Assembly (NCBI RefSeq): GCF_014195325.1
Contig: NZ_JACIBK010000008.1
Span: 186,001-250,000 of the forward strand
From: Rhizobium sp. BK650
Lineage (GTDB): Bacteria; Pseudomonadota; Alphaproteobacteria; Rhizobiales; Rhizobiaceae
Direction of reading: 5' to 3'
Length of the DNA stretch: 64,000 nt
Both the position numbers and the translations under genes were made by a program. Below the pieces are notes generated by a model, which saw nothing but the letters and a program-made list of their open reading frames with translations, was not told the origin of the DNA and did no database searches. This document shows, piece after piece, positions 60,956-64,000 of the stretch. The stretch's first letter is position 1, and the number at the start of each line of letters is the position of its first letter.

Positions 60956-61044
60956 ATATTCCCCGTCATTATGATCCGAGTTTGGAGGATTTTCTTTTCT
61001 TTCCCGGCGGCTGTTGCCATAATGGTGGGAAATATTCCCCGATA
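60956..61044. promoter_or_regulatory. repeated ATATTCCCCG elements between phhA and an Lrp gene
   Basis: The sequence ATATTCCCCG occurs at 60956-60965 and 61032-61041, about 76 bases apart. The second copy lies in the palindrome GGGAA-ATA-TTCCC (61027-61039). Both are in the divergent promoter region, which fits binding by the adjacent Lrp-family protein, whose octamers wrap DNA. Confidence 0.5.
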
Positions 61045-61055
61045 TGATGCAGTAA

Positions 61056-61517
61056 ATGAAAGAACCTGGGAATTTCCGCCGCACGCTTCTGCAGCTCATT
61101 CAGGCCGACGGCAGCCTTTCGCTGGCGGACCTGGCGGAAAGGGCCGGCATGTCGCAGAGTTCGGCCTGGCGGAAGATCCAGGAACTGCAGGCCGACGGCG
61201 TTATCCGAAAGCGCGTGACGCTGCTTGATCCCGGAAAACTCGATCTCAAGCTTTGCGTCATCGCGCATGTGACACTGGAGGATCATCACGAAGAGGCGGT
61301 GGCATCGTTTGCCTCCGTGGTGCTGGAGCGGCCGGAGATCATGGAGTGCTACGCCTTGTCAGGCGCTTTCGACTACATGCTGAAGATCAGGGCGAGAGAT
61401 GTGGAAAGCTATGAAGCCTTCATGACCCGCTACCTGATGCGCAACCCGCATGTGCGCACGGTCGTATCGAGCTTCGTGCTGCGCGAGTTGAAATTCTCGA
61501 CCGAACTGCCGCTCTGA
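61056..61517 (+). CDS. Lrp/AsnC-family regulator, probably of phhA
   Basis: A 153-residue Lrp-type protein starting MKEPGNFRRTLLQLIQADGS. The helix-turn-helix is LADLAERAGMSQSSAWRKIQ (about 23-42) and the RAM domain covers about 65-148. A TATGAT (61043-61048) stands only eight bases before the ATG and no ribosome site is seen, so the transcript may have almost no leader. Its divergent position suggests it controls phhA in response to phenylalanine or tyrosine. Confidence 0.9.
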   Translation: MKEPGNFRRTLLQLIQADGSLSLADLAERAGMSQSSAWRKIQELQADGVIRKRVTLLDPGKLDLKLCVIAHVTLEDHHEEAVASFASVVLERPEIMECYALSGAFDYMLKIRARDVESYEAFMTRYLMRNPHVRTVVSSFVLRELKFSTELPL

Positions 61518-61524
61518 CACCGGA

Positions 61525-62025
61525 TCAACGCGTGCTTTCGCCATGCCAGCTGCCTGGCACGTGTATCGGGAAGCCTTCGAATGTCTTCAGTGTGTCGAGC
61601 ACGATCGACGTCTTCACGTGCTGCACCGACTCATGGGGCAATAGAACGTCGTTAACGAACTTGGAGAGGTCCGCGAGCCCGCGGGTCGCCACCTTGAGGT
61701 GATAGTCCATTTCCCCGGTCAGTGCATAGGCTTCGAGAACTTCCGGCAGCCCGTTGATCAGCTGCGAAAACCTGCGGGCATTGTCCCTGTTGTGGGTCGC
61801 AAGTGTGACGGAAATGACCACCAACATATCCAGACCCAGCTTCTGTTGATCGAGATAGGCCCGGTAGCTTCGAATATATCCCTCGGACTCCAGTCTGGTG
61901 CGCCGGCGGGAGCATTGCGAGGGGGAAAGCGCGATCCGCTCCCCTAATTCATTGTTCGTAAGGCGACCATCTTTTTGAAGTTCCTGGAGCAGGCGCAAAT
62001 CCAATTTGTCCAGCTGTTCATCCAT
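61525..62025 (-). CDS. Lrp/AsnC-family regulator, probably of hppD
   Basis: A 166-residue Lrp-type protein starting MDEQLDKLDLRLLQELQKDG, with NNELGERIALSPSQCSRRRT as helix-turn-helix (about 24-43) and a RAM domain from about 65. It is convergent with the first Lrp gene and divergent from hppD, so it is the likely controller of hppD (and hmgA). The sequence differs clearly from the neighbouring Lrp protein, so it is not a recent duplicate. Confidence 0.9.
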   Translation of the reverse strand: MDEQLDKLDLRLLQELQKDGRLTNNELGERIALSPSQCSRRRTRLESEGYIRSYRAYLDQQKLGLDMLVVISVTLATHNRDNARRFSQLINGLPEVLEAYALTGEMDYHLKVATRGLADLSKFVNDVLLPHESVQHVKTSIVLDTLKTFEGFPIHVPGSWHGESTR

Positions 62026-62084
62026 TGCGCAAAACCTCTATAACTCTCACGAACCGTGCATAATCTCTTCCGATGTCGCAAACA

Positions 62085-62124
62085 ATGCAAGAACTTTGCA
62101 TGCGTTTTGGGCCACACTTTGCAT
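62085..62124. promoter_or_regulatory. inverted and direct repeats upstream of hppD
   Basis: ATGCAA (62085-62090) and TTGCAT (62096-62101) form a perfect inverted repeat, and ACTTTGCAT occurs twice (62093-62101 and 62116-62124), 23 bases apart, about two helical turns. The sites lie 29-68 bases before the hppD start and between hppD and its divergent Lrp gene. Confidence 0.55.
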
Positions 62125-62152
62125 ATCAAAGCCCAGTTACCAGGAGGAGAAA

Positions 62153-63262
62153 ATGGGCCCTTTTCCGCATGATGCGCCGCCCTCGGAAATCACCGTCGAC
62201 AACCCCGCCGGCACCGATGGATTCGAATTCGTCGAATTCGCTCACCCCGAAGCCGAGACGCTGCGCCAGCTCTTCACGCGCATGGGCTATATCCCCGTCG
62301 CAAAGCACAAAACGAAAGACATCACCGTCTGGCGTCAGGGCGATATCAACTATGTCCTGAATGCCGAACCCACCAGCCATGCCGCTCGTTTTGTCGCAGA
62401 GCACGGTCCCTGCGCTCCGTCGATGGCATGGCGCGTCGTCGACGCCAGGCACGCATTCGATCACGCGGTGTCAAAAGGCGCTGTCCCTTACGAAGGGAAC
62501 GACAAGGCGCTCGATGTGCCGGCGATCGTCGGCATTGGCGGCTCGCTGCTCTATTTCGTCGAGACCTATGGTGCAAAGGGATCGTCTTACGATGCCGAGT
62601 TCGACTGGCTCGGCGAGCGCAACCCGCGTCCCCAGGGGATCGGTTTCTATTATCTAGACCATCTCACCCACAACGTCTTCCGCGGCAACATGGACAAGTG
62701 GTGGGATTTTTATCGCAACCTCTTCAATTTCAAGCAGATCCACTTCTTCGATATCGACGGGCGCATCACCGGTCTGGTGAGCCGCGCCATCACGTCGCCC
62801 TGCGGCAAGATCCGCATTCCGCTGAATGAATCGAAGGACGATACGAGCCAGATCGAGGAATATCTGAAGAAATACCGGGGCGAAGGCATCCAACATATCG
62901 CCGTCGGGACGGAAGATATTTACGAGGCGACCGACAGGCTCGCCGACAATGGGTTGCGTTTCATGCCGGGTCCTCCGGAGACCTATTACGATATGTCCTA
63001 TGAACGCGTGAACGGCCATAGCGAACCTATCGACCGCATGAAGAGGCACGGTATCCTTATCGACGGCGAAGGCGTGGTGAACGGGGGCATGACGAAAATC
63101 CTGCTCCAGATCTTCTCCAAAACCGTCATCGGGCCGATCTTCTTCGAGTTCATCCAGCGCAAGGGCGACGAGGGTTTCGGGGAGGGGAACTTCCGTGCCC
63201 TCTTCGAGTCGATCGAGGCCGATCAGATCAAACGTGGTGTCATCGGTACTGCAGCGGAGTAA
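62153..63262 (+). CDS. hppD: 4-hydroxyphenylpyruvate dioxygenase
   Basis: A 369-residue non-heme iron enzyme. The ATG at 62153 has an AGGAGGA site; the frame is open further upstream across the promoter. Two vicinal-oxygen-chelate domains are visible. Iron ligands are a His in DHLTHNV (169-175), His248 in IQHIAVGTED and Glu332 in FFEFIQRKGD. It turns 4-hydroxyphenylpyruvate into homogentisate. hmgA follows by 68 bases. Confidence 0.97.
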   Translation: MGPFPHDAPPSEITVDNPAGTDGFEFVEFAHPEAETLRQLFTRMGYIPVAKHKTKDITVWRQGDINYVLNAEPTSHAARFVAEHGPCAPSMAWRVVDARHAFDHAVSKGAVPYEGNDKALDVPAIVGIGGSLLYFVETYGAKGSSYDAEFDWLGERNPRPQGIGFYYLDHLTHNVFRGNMDKWWDFYRNLFNFKQIHFFDIDGRITGLVSRAITSPCGKIRIPLNESKDDTSQIEEYLKKYRGEGIQHIAVGTEDIYEATDRLADNGLRFMPGPPETYYDMSYERVNGHSEPIDRMKRHGILIDGEGVVNGGMTKILLQIFSKTVIGPIFFEFIQRKGDEGFGEGNFRALFESIEADQIKRGVIGTAAE

Positions 63263-63330
63263 ACTCTTCGGCGTCGCAAGGGCGTCCGACAAGATGCGCG
63301 GCGTCGGAGAGGTTTAGGGGAGGAGTGAGC

Positions 63331-64000
63331 ATGGACCAGACATCGATCCAGACGTTGGGCGGTGAAGCCTCGACGGCAGATAAACTGAAATATATGCCGG
63401 GGTTCGGCAACGACTTCGAGACGGAATCGCTTCCCGGCGCTTTGCCCCAAGGGCAGAACAGCCCTCAGAAATGCAATTACGGCCTTTATGCCGAGCAGCT
63501 GTCGGGCTCGCCGTTCACAGCGCCGCGCGGGACGAACGAAAGGTCCTGGCTTTATCGCATTCGTCCGAGCGTGCGTCACACAAGCCGCTTTTCGAGCGCC
63601 TCCTATCCGTTCTGGAAGACCGCGCCTTGCCTGGACCAGCATTCGCTACCGCTTGGGCAGCTTCGCTGGAATCCTGTTCCCACGCCCACTGAGAAGCTGA
63701 CATTTCTTGAGGGGGTGCGGACGATGACCACGGCGGGCGATGTCACGACCCAGGTAGGCATGGCCGCGCATGCCTACGTCTTCAACGAGGACATGATCGA
63801 TGATTATTTCTTCAACGCTGACGGTGAACTGCTGATCGTGCCGCAACTCGGCGCCGTCAGAGTATTCACCGAAATGGGCATGATGGATGTCGAACCTCTG
63901 GAAATATGTCTCATACCGCGTGGCATGATGTTCAAAGTCCTGCGAAGCGGCGAGCAAACAGTCTGGCGCGGATACATTTGCGAAAATTATGGCGCGAAAT
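63331..64000 (+). CDS. hmgA: homogentisate 1,2-dioxygenase (N-terminal part)
   Basis: The gene starts at the ATG at 63331, behind a GGGGAGGAG site, and runs off the right edge, so only about 223 residues are seen. The product begins MDQTSIQTLGGEASTADKLK, followed by YMPGFGNDFETESLPGALP, GLYAEQLSGSPFTAPRG and SWLYRIRPS, all typical of HmgA. No stop occurs in the frame. The catalytic iron ligands lie beyond the window. It opens the ring of homogentisate, the next step after HppD. Confidence 0.96.
   Translation, partial: MDQTSIQTLGGEASTADKLKYMPGFGNDFETESLPGALPQGQNSPQKCNYGLYAEQLSGSPFTAPRGTNERSWLYRIRPSVRHTSRFSSASYPFWKTAPCLDQHSLPLGQLRWNPVPTPTEKLTFLEGVRTMTTAGDVTTQVGMAAHAYVFNEDMIDDYFFNADGELLIVPQLGAVRVFTEMGMMDVEPLEICLIPRGMMFKVLRSGEQTVWRGYICENYGAK

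Overview
The window is about 64 kb of chromosomal DNA from an alphaproteobacterium of the Rhizobiales, most likely Rhizobium or a close Rhizobiaceae relative. The supporting signs are C4-pathway 5-aminolevulinate synthase (HemA), the aerobic cobaltochelatase pair CobS/CobT, soluble chemoreceptors ending in xWEEF, a high-GC coding style with many ATGA start/stop overlaps, and Lrp regulators divergent from amino-acid catabolic genes. There is no insertion sequence, prophage, CRISPR array or symbiosis gene. The region reads as stable core chromosome cut at both ends (atpD is truncated on the left, hmgA on the right).

Layout. 1-1.1 kb: end of the ATP synthase operon (atpD, a small CxxC protein, atpC, terminator). 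1.2-3.3 kb: a sugar-phosphate transferase and a membrane acyltransferase, probably for surface polysaccharide. 3.4-6.65 kb: a TPP riboswitch controlling ykoF-thiX-thiZ-thiY, a thiamine-precursor uptake operon. 6.8-8.0 kb: soxR and a divergent flavin reductase sharing a SoxR box. 8.0-9.3 kb: a short-chain dehydrogenase and an ArsR regulator. 9.3-16.35 kb: a LysR regulator and fdsGBA-fdhD-fdsD, the NAD-dependent molybdenum formate dehydrogenase. 16.4-19.0 kb: a PAS-PAS chemoreceptor and CheW. 19.3-22.0 kb: ornithine aminotransferase, arginase and a divergent Lrp regulator. 22.0-30.2 kb: TamB (with seven internal 107-residue repeats) and TamA. 30.3-35.2 kb: a small lipoprotein, hemA with an FNR-like box, convergent dxr, a BON-domain protein, a small membrane protein missed by length cut-offs, and tRNA-Arg(CCU). 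35.3-45.9 kb: M20 hydrolase, D,D-carboxypeptidase, COG0523 GTPase, TusA-like protein, YafK-like L,D-transpeptidase, accA, xerD, aroK-aroB and a CorC-like protein. 45.9-50.7 kb: DUF2938, BolA, a J-domain protein, cobS-cobT. 50.7-57.6 kb: mixed housekeeping genes including rpmB, a VUT-family transporter, gloB and a methyltransferase. 57.6-64 kb: an aromatic amino-acid block with hisC-tyrC (biosynthesis) followed by phhA, two Lrp regulators, hppD and hmgA (phenylalanine/tyrosine degradation).

How the parts work together: several units pair an enzyme set with its own switch, namely riboswitch with thiamine uptake, SoxR with flavin reductase, Lrp with arginase/ornithine aminotransferase, and two Lrp proteins with the Phe-Tyr-homogentisate route. 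I did not find a clearly new multi-gene system. The most interesting items are the uncharacterised CxxC protein inside the atp operon, the regular repeat block in TamB, an unlisted 53-residue membrane protein, and several compact operator structures.
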